DNA of 15,429 nucleotides from Thermoplasmatota archaeon. Its GTDB lineage: Archaea > Thermoplasmatota > Thermoplasmata > Thermoplasmatales > Thermoplasmataceae. The notes below the pieces were generated by a model, which ran no database searches, was not told where the DNA came from, and saw nothing but the letters and a program-made list of their open reading frames with translations. Below, in pieces: positions 1-7,362 of the stretch. The position numbers and the translations under genes are program-made. Position 1 is the first letter of the stretch. Each line of letters starts with the position of its first letter. The stretch lies in contig JAMCUD010000098.1 in the NCBI GenBank assembly GCA_023379355.1, positions 1-15,429 of the forward strand. Reading direction: 5' to 3'.

Positions 1-1241
1 ACCGGATCATGAAGCTGAATCTGGACATTGAACAGAAAAAATACATTGCATACTATTTCAGCAGAGATATCTTCGGCCTGGATCGTATTGAATCTCTTCT
101 CAGAGACGGAGATATTGAGGATATATCCTGCGACAGGTCGGGGCTCAGTATTTACATATATCACAGAAAATACGGATACATTCCCACGGACGTAATGTTT
201 GAAACTGAAACTGAACTGTCAAGGTTTGTGAAGATGATCAGCCAGAAGTCTGGAAAAAATCTCTCTCTGTCCACCCCAGTCATAGATGCAAACCTTCCGG
301 ACGGTTCTAGGCTCCAGGCATCCCTGGGGCGTGAGGTTACCACCAACGGTTCAAGCTTCACAATTAGAAAATTCAGGTCTGTTCCCTTCAGCCCCATTGA
401 TCTCATATCCATAGGATCAACTTCTCCCAGAATTTTCGCCTATCTCTGGATTCTTTCAGAATACGGTTCAAATATTGTTATTGTTGGTGGAACTGCATCA
501 GGAAAGACAACATTCCTGAATTCAATTCTCCTTTTTATCCCACCGGAAAAGAAGATCATCACCATCGAAGACACAAAAGAGCTGAACCTTTTCCATGAAA
601 ACTGGGTATCAACTGTCACCAGACCGGGATACGGAATTCCCGGACCAGACGGAAAGGTGGAAGGTGAGATAGATATGTTCGATCTCCTAACCATTTCCTT
701 AAGGCACAGACCGAACTATATCATACTGGGTGAAGTGAGAGGCAGGGAGGCTTTTACGGTGTTTCAGGCAATGTCTGTAGGCAGGTATGGGTATACCACA
801 TTCCATGCCGATGATGTTAACACATTCGTTCACCGCCTTGAGGCGAAACCCATCAAAATCCCAAGAAATCTCATAGTTTCAATAGATGCAATTGTACTTC
901 TGGAAGCATTTCAGGGAGAATCCGGAACAGAGAGGAGAGTGAAAAGCATAAGTGAGATAAAGGAGATCGACCCCCTCACAGATGACCTGATCATGAATGA
1001 AGTCTTTTCATTCAATGGGAATGGCTATGACACATCGGGATTCAGCTATGTACTCAAAAGAATTGGGGAAAGGGAGGGAAAGACGGAGGCTCAAATGGAA
1101 CAGGAGCTCCTTCTACGGGAGAAGATACTCTCAAAACTTCAGGAGAAACATACCTACGATTTCAGGGAAATGACCAGGATCATCAGGAGGTTTTACAAGG
1201 CGCGGGAAAGTGTTCTTCAGGATCTTGGTATAGATCACTGA
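1..1241 (+). CDS. TadA/ArlI (GspE/VirB11)-family secretion ATPase, 5' partial
   Basis: This is a hexameric ATPase of the type II/IV secretion superfamily, the kind that powers assembly of archaeal pili or the archaellum from the cytoplasmic face of the membrane. Numbering from the ATG at base 9, an N-terminal part with the family signature IEDISCD (36-42) and YHRKYG (51-56) precedes the RecA-like motor. The motor shows Walker A GGTASGKTT (160-168), an Asp box IEDTKEL (186-192), Walker B region IILGEVRG (238-245) and His box TTFHADD (263-269). Archaellum ATPases are usually over 500 residues with Walker A near residue 260, and this frame stays open to the window edge, so about 100 N-terminal residues are probably missing and ATG 9 is probably internal. 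The next gene is convergent, so the usual membrane platform partner does not follow. The family is certain; pilus versus archaellum is not. Confidence 0.88.
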   Translation, partial: RIMKLNLDIEQKKYIAYYFSRDIFGLDRIESLLRDGDIEDISCDRSGLSIYIYHRKYGYIPTDVMFETETELSRFVKMISQKSGKNLSLSTPVIDANLPDGSRLQASLGREVTTNGSSFTIRKFRSVPFSPIDLISIGSTSPRIFAYLWILSEYGSNIVIVGGTASGKTTFLNSILLFIPPEKKIITIEDTKELNLFHENWVSTVTRPGYGIPGPDGKVEGEIDMFDLLTISLRHRPNYIILGEVRGREAFTVFQAMSVGRYGYTTFHADDVNTFVHRLEAKPIKIPRNLIVSIDAIVLLEAFQGESGTERRVKSISEIKEIDPLTDDLIMNEVFSFNGNGYDTSGFSYVLKRIGEREGKTEAQMEQELLLREKILSKLQEKHTYDFREMTRIIRRFYKARESVLQDLGIDH

Positions 1242-1260
1242 AATTTTCAGGAATTTCTTC

Positions 1261-2550
1261 TCACATGCTATCTATCCAGTCAGATGATAAATATTTTGCA
1301 AGGAATGGCACATATATTGTCTGGAGAATGATTGAAAACAGCACAACAAATGACACCATGACGCTTATTAGAGGCCCGTATGTTATGAGTACCGGGACAT
1401 TATCCGCAAGCCCCACAGTGTAGGGAACAGTTGACATGACTACCGACACCACACCACGGGGACCAACCAGGGAGAAGAATGTCCTCAACCTGTTGGATGT
1501 CTTCAGTGCAGATCCCTTCCTCCTTACTGCCATGAGAGAGAGGAATACAGCTGCAGGCCTTACAAGGAGTATCATAAAAACCGTAAGTAATATGCCCAGA
1601 ACTATGTAATTTGTGATCTGGAAAGCTGTGAGAATGCTTCCCAGTAGAAGGAATATGATGGCCTGTGAAAGGAATGAGAGATTTTCCTGAAAATTCTGCT
1701 CCCTGTTCCAGAAAATGCTCTTGTCTGAAAAATTTCCCACAATGGCTCCTGTTGCGATTATTGCCGGAAAAGGGGTAAAACCGGCAGCCTCCAGTATTGT
1801 GAATTCAAGTATGACAACACCAAGAAGCAGTGCAACAAGCAGGTTTTCAAAGTTCAGGAACCTGTTCAGGAAGATCATTGAAAATCCTATGACGATTCCA
1901 ATAACTGAGGGTATTATTATCTGGGCAAGGAAGTAGACAATGGTACCGGCGTAGATGCCGATATGGGACGATATGGAGGTGAACAGGATCACATAATTTG
2001 CCGTTGGATCGATTACAACTATTGCAACTGTCACAAGAATAATACCGAGGGGGTCATTGAACAGGCTTTCACCAATAAGTGTTCCCGAGATATCATCCTT
2101 AATGCGGATTCTCCTGAACAGAGGTATAAGCGTTACAGGATCAGTGGGGGATATTATTGCACCAAAGAGGAAGCCGATGGTGAATGGAGCACCAGTAAGT
2201 GCCGAAAATATGACACCGGCTAGAACAGCAGTAACAAGAATGCCTATTGTATCAAGTGATAGGATTCTCCAGAAGTGCCTCCGTATAACCTTCAGGTCCA
2301 TGTGGTGGCTTTCATAGTATAGAATTATCATTATGCCAAGCAGACCAACACCGACATAGCCGAAATTGGTAAGGAAGTTTATGGCAAAAGTGTGGTTTAT
2401 TATTCCCAGTACGGGGCCGAAGAGTATTCCAAGCACTATGAGAATTGGAATGTCTGCTATGGCGATCTTTCTGGATATGGGGATGGCAAATGCTGCAAGT
2501 ATCAGAACGAAGCTTATTTCATAATACTCTGCAGCGAATGATGTGATCAT
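1261..2550 (-). CDS. CPA1-family Na+/H+ antiporter (NhaP-like)
   Basis: A polytopic membrane protein of 429 residues, expected to exchange Na+ (or K+) for H+ across the cytoplasmic membrane, a role that would matter for pH and ion balance in an acidophile. Hydrophobic segments run almost end to end, consistent with roughly 12 membrane helices. The transport-site signatures of the CPA1 family are visible: a TDP motif (136-138) in SPTDPVTLIPLFRR, then ESLFNDPLGI (161-170), where Asn165 and Asp166 form the conserved ND pair. Its ATG overlaps the nadE stop codon as ATGA (2547-2550), so it is the distal gene of a nadE-antiporter pair and probably translationally coupled. GGAG lies about 13 nt before the ATG, inside the end of nadE. 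The family call is firm; the transported ion is inferred. Confidence 0.9.
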   Translation of the reverse strand: MITSFAAEYYEISFVLILAAFAIPISRKIAIADIPILIVLGILFGPVLGIINHTFAINFLTNFGYVGVGLLGIMIILYYESHHMDLKVIRRHFWRILSLDTIGILVTAVLAGVIFSALTGAPFTIGFLFGAIISPTDPVTLIPLFRRIRIKDDISGTLIGESLFNDPLGIILVTVAIVVIDPTANYVILFTSISSHIGIYAGTIVYFLAQIIIPSVIGIVIGFSMIFLNRFLNFENLLVALLLGVVILEFTILEAAGFTPFPAIIATGAIVGNFSDKSIFWNREQNFQENLSFLSQAIIFLLLGSILTAFQITNYIVLGILLTVFMILLVRPAAVFLSLMAVRRKGSALKTSNRLRTFFSLVGPRGVVSVVMSTVPYTVGLADNVPVLITYGPLISVMVSFVVLFSIILQTIYVPFLAKYLSSDWIDSM

Positions 2551-3287
2551 CTGTCCTGATTTTCTCCTTCTTTTATGAACTCCGGTAGCTTTCTCTTGTG
2601 TTCTGATTTCTGGTGCAGTTCCTCAACCATTTTGTGCTTGCTGGTGAGTGATCTTAACTGCAGATCGAAAACGTCCTCCAGAACCTTGTCAAGATCTGAA
2701 TATGTCATTCCGATCTCATCCTCATCTGTCTGGCCTTCCCACAAACCTGCTGATGGCTTTTTCTTGATGATTGTCTCAGGTAGCTTCATGAAAGCTGCAA
2801 AGTCCCAGACATCATGCTTGTAAAGGTGCATTATTGGCTCAATGTCGCATGCACCGTCACCGAACTTTGTGTAATAACCGATGAGATATTCGGTTCTGTT
2901 CGTTGTCCCTATGACCATTCCATTCTGTATGTTTGCAAAATAGTAGAGAATAATCATTCTTGATCTTGACTTTACATTACCCATTGCAGATCTGTCTTCT
3001 ATGGACAGGATGGATCTGAAGGATTCTGTCACCGGATTTATATTGATTGTCTTAATCTCAATTCCCAGGGAATCTGAGATTTTACCGATATCATCCCAAT
3101 CTGTCTTGGGTGTGTTGCTGTCTGGAAGAAAGAAGGCGTGTATCTTTTCCTTTGGAAGCGCCCTGGCCAGAATGGAAAGGACAAGTGCACTGTCAACACC
3201 TCCGCTGATCCCGACCACAGCGTCTTTTCCAGCAAGTTTTTCTTTAATGAAATGACCTATTTTTTCAAGTTCAGTTGAAAAATCCAT
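2547..3287 (-). CDS. nadE: NH3-dependent NAD+ synthetase
   Basis: Catalyses the last step of NAD+ synthesis, ATP-dependent amidation of deamido-NAD+. The 246-residue protein has only the synthetase domain, with no glutaminase (nitrilase) domain, so it should use free ammonia. Visible motifs are the PP-loop SGGVDS (28-33), GTTNRTEYLIGYYTKFGDG (127-145) and PSAGLWEGQTDEDEIG (178-193), all typical of NadE. I chose ATG 3287 over an in-frame GTG at 3305: the GTG adds only six residues (MYGVYS) unlike the family, and an AT-rich TATA-like stretch at 3306-3317 is about 25 nt before 3287, fitting a leaderless start. The stop overlaps the antiporter start. Function is very secure; the start is likely but unproved. 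Confidence 0.95.
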   Translation of the reverse strand: MDFSTELEKIGHFIKEKLAGKDAVVGISGGVDSALVLSILARALPKEKIHAFFLPDSNTPKTDWDDIGKISDSLGIEIKTININPVTESFRSILSIEDRSAMGNVKSRSRMIILYYFANIQNGMVIGTTNRTEYLIGYYTKFGDGACDIEPIMHLYKHDVWDFAAFMKLPETIIKKKPSAGLWEGQTDEDEIGMTYSDLDKVLEDVFDLQLRSLTSKHKMVEELHQKSEHKRKLPEFIKEGENQDR

Positions 3288-3305
3288 AGAATACACACCA
3301 TACAC

Positions 3306-3317
3306 TATATTAAAAAA
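3306..3317 (-). promoter_or_regulatory. Candidate TATA box for nadE-antiporter operon
   Basis: On the minus strand the sequence reads TTTTTTAATATA, centred about 25 nt before ATG 3287. That spacing suits a leaderless archaeal transcript. A second AT-rich run (TTTATTTAAT, 3317-3326) lies directly upstream, so the exact box is uncertain. Confidence 0.4.
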
Positions 3318-3351
3318 TTAAATAAATATTCCTCAGGAAAACTCTGCATAA

Positions 3352-3364
3352 GCGAATTTTTCGC
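3352..3364. repeat. Short inverted repeat between folD and nadE
   Basis: GCGAA-TTT-TTCGC is a perfect 5-bp stem with a 3-nt loop, 14 nt past the folD stop and upstream of the nadE promoter. No long T tract follows on the minus strand, so it does not look like a classical terminator. It may be chance, or a small operator or 3'-end structure. Confidence 0.3.
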
Positions 3365-3378
3365 ACTTACCTGATTTT

Positions 3379-4218
3379 TCATTTTCCCAGTCCCATGAGA
3401 CGTTCAAGGTTCTGGAAAATCTTCACTGATGTGAGTTTCCCAACTCCTCCCGGAACCGGGGTGATGGCCTTCACAAAACCATTCAGGGAAGTAAAGTCTG
3501 CATCCCCCCTTACTCCGTTTTCAGTACTGTTTATACCCACATCAATAACCACAGATTCCTGGGTCAAATAATCAGCACCAAGAAAATTTTCATGTCCCAC
3601 GGCCACAACCACAGCACCAGCACCTTTTGTTTTTTCCCTGAGGTTTACTGTTTTACTGTGGCACACTGTGACAGTGCAATCCCTGTTGATCAGCATCATT
3701 GCCAGAGGTTTTCCCACCACTACCGATCTGTTTATTATGACCACATCTTTGATCTCAGGGAAATTCTCCAGCAATATCTGGTTCACAGCATCAGCTGTTG
3801 CTGGAAGCACCACTGGCGATTTCATGGTTATCAGACCCTGGTTGTAGGGCGTCATGCAGTCCACATCTTTCAGTGGAGATATACATGAAAGGAGAGATAT
3901 GTAATTCAGTCCGGCAGGCACTGGATTTTCCAGTATTATCCCGTGGACCTGTGGATTGGATGATAACTTTCTTATCTCCTCCTCTATCTTCTCCTGTCCT
4001 GCAGATGGGTCCATGTTCCTTATGGAAACATCCACACCAATTCTCCTTCCTGATCTGACCTTTGCCTGTGCATATACCTTTGCCTCCCTGGAATCTCCTA
4101 TGATCAGGGATACCAGAGAAGGCATCCTCCCCTTTTCAGTCAGGAACCTTGAAAATACTTCGGTAAGTTCCCGCCTTATACGGTTTACGGACTCATCCAC
4201 TGTGATTATCCTGGTCAT
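3379..4218 (-). CDS. folD: Methylenetetrahydrofolate dehydrogenase/cyclohydrolase (FolD)
   Basis: Interconverts methylene-, methenyl- and formyl-tetrahydrofolate in the cytoplasm. The 279-residue length is normal for the family. Seen in order: Tyr49-x3-Lys53, the catalytic Tyr/Lys pair; GIILENPVP (93-101); KDVDCMTPYN (117-126), which keeps the catalytic Asp120; the Rossmann segment VVVGKPLAMM (166-175); and TPVPGGVGKLTS (253-264). Two folate-site segments are unusual. The family's VQLPLP has Glu96-Asn97 in place of Gln-Leu, and the usual PCTP-x-G appears as PATADAV (139-145). The identity is strong, but the balance of dehydrogenase and cyclohydrolase activity may differ from the bacterial enzyme. 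The gene follows glucose dehydrogenase by 4 nt and is presumably cotranscribed with it. Confidence 0.92.
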   Translation of the reverse strand: MTRIITVDESVNRIRRELTEVFSRFLTEKGRMPSLVSLIIGDSREAKVYAQAKVRSGRRIGVDVSIRNMDPSAGQEKIEEEIRKLSSNPQVHGIILENPVPAGLNYISLLSCISPLKDVDCMTPYNQGLITMKSPVVLPATADAVNQILLENFPEIKDVVIINRSVVVGKPLAMMLINRDCTVTVCHSKTVNLREKTKGAGAVVVAVGHENFLGADYLTQESVVIDVGINSTENGVRGDADFTSLNGFVKAITPVPGGVGKLTSVKIFQNLERLMGLGK

Positions 4219-4222
4219 GCTT

Positions 4223-5323
4223 TTACGCCCTGGACCAGTCTATAACAGTCTTGATCTCATCACCGGGTTTATTGGTGAAAATATCAACATCCGAGGGATT
4301 GATCTTTTTTGTAATCAGATCTTTCATAATGTCACCGTAGTTATGCCTCCAGTTCCTGAGATGTTCCAGAGCCCTGAAGTAATGCTCCCTTGCCCCGTCA
4401 ACCGACCCCATGAGAGTTATGTTGTTTTCAATGATGTAGTCAATGTCTGATCCGTCCACTTCTGTTGCCGGAGCCTTCCCGTTTGTTCCGAATAGTATGG
4501 TTATGCCGTTGTGGTTCAGTTTCCGGACAAACTGGAAAATAGTACCGGGATGTCCGCTGGTGTCAATGAGAAGATCTATTCCCCCTTCCAGTATCCTGTC
4601 CATGTCCTTGGTGTAATCATAAAATTCAACGCCGCTCTTCTCCACCATCACCTTTTTCATGTCCGGTATGGAGTGACGGTTTGTGAGTATTGTATCAAAA
4701 CCGTAATCCCTGGCGAAGAAGGAATACAGGAATGCTTCGCTCCCAGTGCCAATAATCAGGGCTTTTTTGTCTTCATAAGTACCGTAGTCATTGAGGAAAA
4801 TGCTTCTCTCTGAAATCTTGTTGAAAACTTCGAAAGCCTTCTCTACATTCTTCAGGGGCTCCGCCAGCACTGCCACGTCAAGGATGCTGTTATCCTGGAC
4901 CTTAACAAGATTTTCCGGCGTATCATAAAAATACTCCCTCATGAAGCCATGCATTCCAGTTATACCTGCTTCATGCTTATCTCCATCCGTGCAGTTATCC
5001 ATCCTGCCAATCCTGCAATTAACACATTTTCCAGGCCTCCTCACTATGGGCACAACATAATCGCCTGATTTGATCCCAAAATCATTTTTTTCTATCTCCA
5101 CAACCTGGGCAAGAGCCTCATGCCCAAGTACCAGCCTCTTGTAACCGTCCGGGTTGTACGCAAAAGGAAGGGCCCCCGCCACCATACCCCTGTCGGTTCC
5201 GCATATTCCATTGTAAATGGTTTTCAATTTAGCTGAGTAATGTTCAGGATCCGGTAATTCAAAATCTCCAAAGACTGCACCTCCGGTTGGTGCATCTGTG
5301 GTTATGGCTTTTACTTTAGACAT
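4223..5323 (-). CDS. gdh: Zinc-dependent glucose (aldose) 1-dehydrogenase, Thermoplasma type
   Basis: Oxidises glucose (often also galactose) to the lactone with NAD(P)+, the first step of the non-phosphorylative Entner-Doudoroff route used by Thermoplasmatales. It is a medium-chain dehydrogenase of 366 residues. Seen: catalytic-zinc candidates Cys41 (GICGTD), His68-Glu69 (GHEA) and Glu155 (AEPLKN); a structural-zinc lobe with Cys100, Cys103 and Cys111; a Rossmann motif GTGSEA (192-197); and Asn215-Arg216-His217 after the second strand, a pattern linked to NADP binding in archaeal homologues. [14 protein letters not shown] is highly typical of this group. ATG 5323 is preferred over an in-frame TTG at 5329, because TTAATA lies about 26 nt before the ATG. 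It is followed 4 nt later by folD. Confidence 0.92.
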   Translation of the reverse strand: MSKVKAITTDAPTGGAVFGDFELPDPEHYSAKLKTIYNGICGTDRGMVAGALPFAYNPDGYKRLVLGHEALAQVVEIEKNDFGIKSGDYVVPIVRRPGKCVNCRIGRMDNCTDGDKHEAGITGMHGFMREYFYDTPENLVKVQDNSILDVAVLAEPLKNVEKAFEVFNKISERSIFLNDYGTYEDKKALIIGTGSEAFLYSFFARDYGFDTILTNRHSIPDMKKVMVEKSGVEFYDYTKDMDRILEGGIDLLIDTSGHPGTIFQFVRKLNHNGITILFGTNGKAPATEVDGSDIDYIIENNITLMGSVDGAREHYFRALEHLRNWRHNYGDIMKDLITKKINPSDVDIFTNKPGDEIKTVIDWSRA

Positions 5324-5345
5324 GAACAACTGATTAAATTAATGG

Positions 5346-5352
5346 TATTAAG
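5346..5352 (-). promoter_or_regulatory. Candidate TATA box for gdh-folD
   Basis: Minus-strand CTTAATA is centred about 26 nt before ATG 5323. The spacing suggests a leaderless gdh transcript and that gdh-folD has its own promoter in the 61-nt gap after ribA. Confidence 0.4.
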
Positions 5353-5384
5353 TTTTGGATAAATCAGGTTGCTGTGTGAAGTGA

Positions 5385-5963
5385 TCAGATCTGGTGTCCC
5401 ATTCTCACCCTTTTTGTGTCAAGATAGAATTCATCATAGGGTGTAGGTTCGCTCTTTACTGGAATGCGTTCACTTATCTTGATTCCATTTTCCTCCAGGA
5501 AATCGATTTTCGACGGATTGTTTGTCATCAGTTTAATTGAAGTTATATGGAAATATTTCAGAACATCAACTGCAAAAGTATAATCCCTTTTATCCGCCGG
5601 AAGTCCCAGCATGAGATTTGCCTCTACAGTGTCATAACCCTGCTCCTGGAGGCTGTACGCCTTGATCTTATCCAGAAGCCCTATACCTCTCCCTTCCTGC
5701 CTGAGATAAATGAGCATCCCGTATTCCTCTTTTCCAAGATACACCAGAGATCGCAGAAGCTGATCCCTGCAGTCACATCTTTTTGAACCGAAAACATCGC
5801 CTGTAAGGCACTCTGAGTGTATTCTGACCGGGATGTCTTGTCTCCCATCAATGTCTCCCCTCACAAGGACTGCATGATCTTCATTTTCGTCGTTTGTGAA
5901 AGTGTATATTTCAAAGTCACCCGCCAGAGTTGGAAGCTTGGCCTTTGAGTAAAGTTTTATCAT
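5385..5963 (-). CDS. ribA: GTP cyclohydrolase II
   Basis: Opens the imidazole ring of GTP, releasing formate and pyrophosphate, to start riboflavin synthesis. The 192-residue protein is the stand-alone bacterial-type enzyme, without a fused RibB domain. Seen: zinc-site cysteines Cys52, Cys63 and Cys65 in [17 protein letters not shown] (49-65), the GTP-binding loop [10 protein letters not shown] (87-96), [10 protein letters not shown] (111-120) and the C-terminal segment MTNNPSKID. Start ATG 5963 is supported by AGGGAGA 6 nt upstream and a TATA-like box further up. Many archaea use an unrelated GTP cyclohydrolase III, so the bacterial-type enzyme is a lineage marker. The identification is very secure. 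Confidence 0.95.
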   Translation of the reverse strand: MIKLYSKAKLPTLAGDFEIYTFTNDENEDHAVLVRGDIDGRQDIPVRIHSECLTGDVFGSKRCDCRDQLLRSLVYLGKEEYGMLIYLRQEGRGIGLLDKIKAYSLQEQGYDTVEANLMLGLPADKRDYTFAVDVLKYFHITSIKLMTNNPSKIDFLEENGIKISERIPVKSEPTPYDEFYLDTKRVRMGHQI

Positions 5964-5969
5964 CTTTTT

Positions 5970-5976
5970 CTCCCTT
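5970..5976 (-). promoter_or_regulatory. ribA: Shine-Dalgarno site of ribA
   Basis: Minus-strand AGGGAGA ends 6 nt before ATG 5963. This is one of the clearest ribosome binding sites in the window and fixes the ribA start. Confidence 0.6.
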
Positions 5977-5988
5977 AAAATTTAATCA

Positions 5989-5998
5989 CGTATAAAAG
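5989..5998 (-). promoter_or_regulatory. Candidate TATA box for ribA
   Basis: Minus-strand CTTTTATACG is centred about 30 nt before ATG 5963. Together with the Shine-Dalgarno site it suggests a short leader, although transcription must then start close to the upstream edge of that site. Confidence 0.4.
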
Positions 5999-6024
5999 GA
6001 GATATCAAAGAAAATAATATATTT

Positions 6025-7215
6025 TTACAATGATGAGGATTTTTGATTGGAATTCACACCATAAGAAATCTTTTCAGCCAGAATCAGGCCGCTTTGGTCT
6101 CTGAAAACATAGACATCCCTCTCTCCATGAAGATTTCTTTCTATGCTGTTTTTCAGTTCATAATAGGAATCGGTCTCTATCTCAAACCTGAAAAATACGC
6201 GCCTTCCCCCGCACTTTTTCAGATCCTTCTCTAGGTCAGAGAAACCACTCCTGCAGAGAACGGCATAAGTTTCTCCGGGGAAATCCTGACCGTATTCTTC
6301 ATCGCCAGTTAGAAGTATTCTTCTGCTGTCCCTCCCTTTGATCCTGAGATCTCCGGGAACCGAACTGCTGAGAAGACCTGAATATATGAGAGAAACATCC
6401 GGCAGATAGATAAATTTCCCAATATTTTCAGCATTAATGAAATCCGTATTTCCCGGTCTGCCCGTGAATCTCCTTCCCTGGGGCAACATAACGGCAGATG
6501 TTTCACTTTCGGCATTCTCTCCAGTGTAGAGGGTGAGCCTCTGAAGTTTGCCATCCACAGATATATATTCCTTTTCTCCCACTATGGTGATCTGATCCTG
6601 TTTCATAAGTGGAGGTAGATCGAATATGAAATTTTCAGTTTTATTTTTCAGGGCCCCGTAAATTATTTCCGGAGGTGGAATCAGGTTTCTTTTTCCATCT
6701 GGACCTGGCCTGATTCTCAAAGGATCTGAAAAAACCGCAGTACCACCGTCCACATGAATATTGTTTATGAAACCTGAATAGTCTCCCCACAGGAACTTTA
6801 TGTTATTCGCCCTGGAGACCTCGCTGTTCATTATTGACATTTCGTACCTTTCCCTGTTTATTTCAACTCCTGTGACTCTTTCAGCAAATTTTGAGAAACT
6901 TATTGCCTGCATTCCGGAACCTGCCCCCAAATCCAGAATATTTTTCTGTCTTATTCTGCCTGCACGGTAGTCCCCCACAATTTCCGGTGTGGAAAAACTT
7001 GAGGAATAGAGATCCATCCAGAGGCGGTTCCAGTTCCTGAACTTCTTCTCTATGTTTATCCTTGCCCTGGCTATTTCCAGGTACAGGGCGGAAGCTGATT
7101 TGGAAGATCCTGACTGTTCCATTATAGCCCCTGTGCTGTGGCCGCTTCTTATAAGATCCATAATTTTGTCTATTCTTGAATTGACCTCTTCCCTGAATGC
7201 TGTATCTTTTCTCAA
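6025..7215 (-). CDS. Class I SAM-dependent methyltransferase with THUMP-like C-terminal region
   Basis: A probable nucleic-acid-modifying methyltransferase of 396 residues; the substrate is unknown. A helical N-terminal region (about 1-90) precedes a Rossmann-type domain with SAM motif I DLGAGSGMQ (95-103), an acidic residue closing the next strand in GVEINRERY (116-124), and a DP pair at 164-165. DLPPLMK (199-205) and VDGKLQRLTLY (220-230), followed by AVMLPQGRRF (241-250), match the layout of the bacterial and archaeal methyltransferases that carry a THUMP-like RNA-binding region. The start used is TTG 7215, with no ATG nearby. The frame stays open upstream to a stop at 7267-7269, and those 17 codons look coding-like, so a rarer upstream start is possible. 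It is divergent from purC. The fold is confident; the substrate is not. Confidence 0.72.
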   Translation of the reverse strand: MRKDTAFREEVNSRIDKIMDLIRSGHSTGAIMEQSGSSKSASALYLEIARARINIEKKFRNWNRLWMDLYSSSFSTPEIVGDYRAGRIRQKNILDLGAGSGMQAISFSKFAERVTGVEINRERYEMSIMNSEVSRANNIKFLWGDYSGFINNIHVDGGTAVFSDPLRIRPGPDGKRNLIPPPEIIYGALKNKTENFIFDLPPLMKQDQITIVGEKEYISVDGKLQRLTLYTGENAESETSAVMLPQGRRFTGRPGNTDFINAENIGKFIYLPDVSLIYSGLLSSSVPGDLRIKGRDSRRILLTGDEEYGQDFPGETYAVLCRSGFSDLEKDLKKCGGRRVFFRFEIETDSYYELKNSIERNLHGERDVYVFRDQSGLILAEKISYGVNSNQKSSSL

Positions 7216-7300
7216 TTTTGACAGTAATTTTATCTGTTCCGGCTTCGTGATTAATCCAGAGGCAATTTAAGAAACCCTATTCAACTTTCCTTTTAACATG

Positions 7301-7316
7301 GTGGAAAAATTTCCAC
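7301..7316. promoter_or_regulatory. Perfect inverted repeat (candidate operator) between methyltransferase and purC
   Basis: GTGGAAA-AA-TTTCCAC is a perfect 7-bp palindrome with a 2-bp centre, in the 147-bp divergent region. It ends about 16 bp before the purC TATA-like box and about 86 bp from the methyltransferase start. The dyad and its position suit a dimeric regulator acting on purC or on both genes. No regulator is identified. Confidence 0.45.
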
Positions 7317-7327
7317 AAATTATTGAG

Positions 7328-7342
7328 GGAAAGATAATAATT
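7328..7342 (+). promoter_or_regulatory. Candidate BRE/TATA promoter of purC
   Basis: GGAAA (7328-7332), a purine-rich BRE-like element, runs into GATAATAATT (7333-7342), centred about 26 nt before ATG 7363. The spacing fits a leaderless purC transcript. AAAGGG just before the ATG is a weaker Shine-Dalgarno alternative. Confidence 0.5.
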
Positions 7343-7362
7343 GATCAAAGAGATAAAGGGAC

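Noticed and set aside
3288..3305. GTG start extending nadE by six residues
   Set aside because: The extra residues do not match the family, and ATG 3287 has the better promoter spacing.
3352..3364. GCGAA-TTT-TTCGC hairpin as an intrinsic terminator of folD
   Set aside because: The stem is only 5 bp and no T tract follows on the minus strand; it is kept only as a small repeat.
3956..4450. 164-codon open frame on the plus strand across folD and gdh
   Set aside because: It runs antisense through two well-identified genes and their junction, and its composition does not resemble a protein family.
5324..5329. TTG start extending gdh by two residues
   Set aside because: ATG 5323 is adjacent, is a better codon and sits about 26 nt after a TATA-like box.
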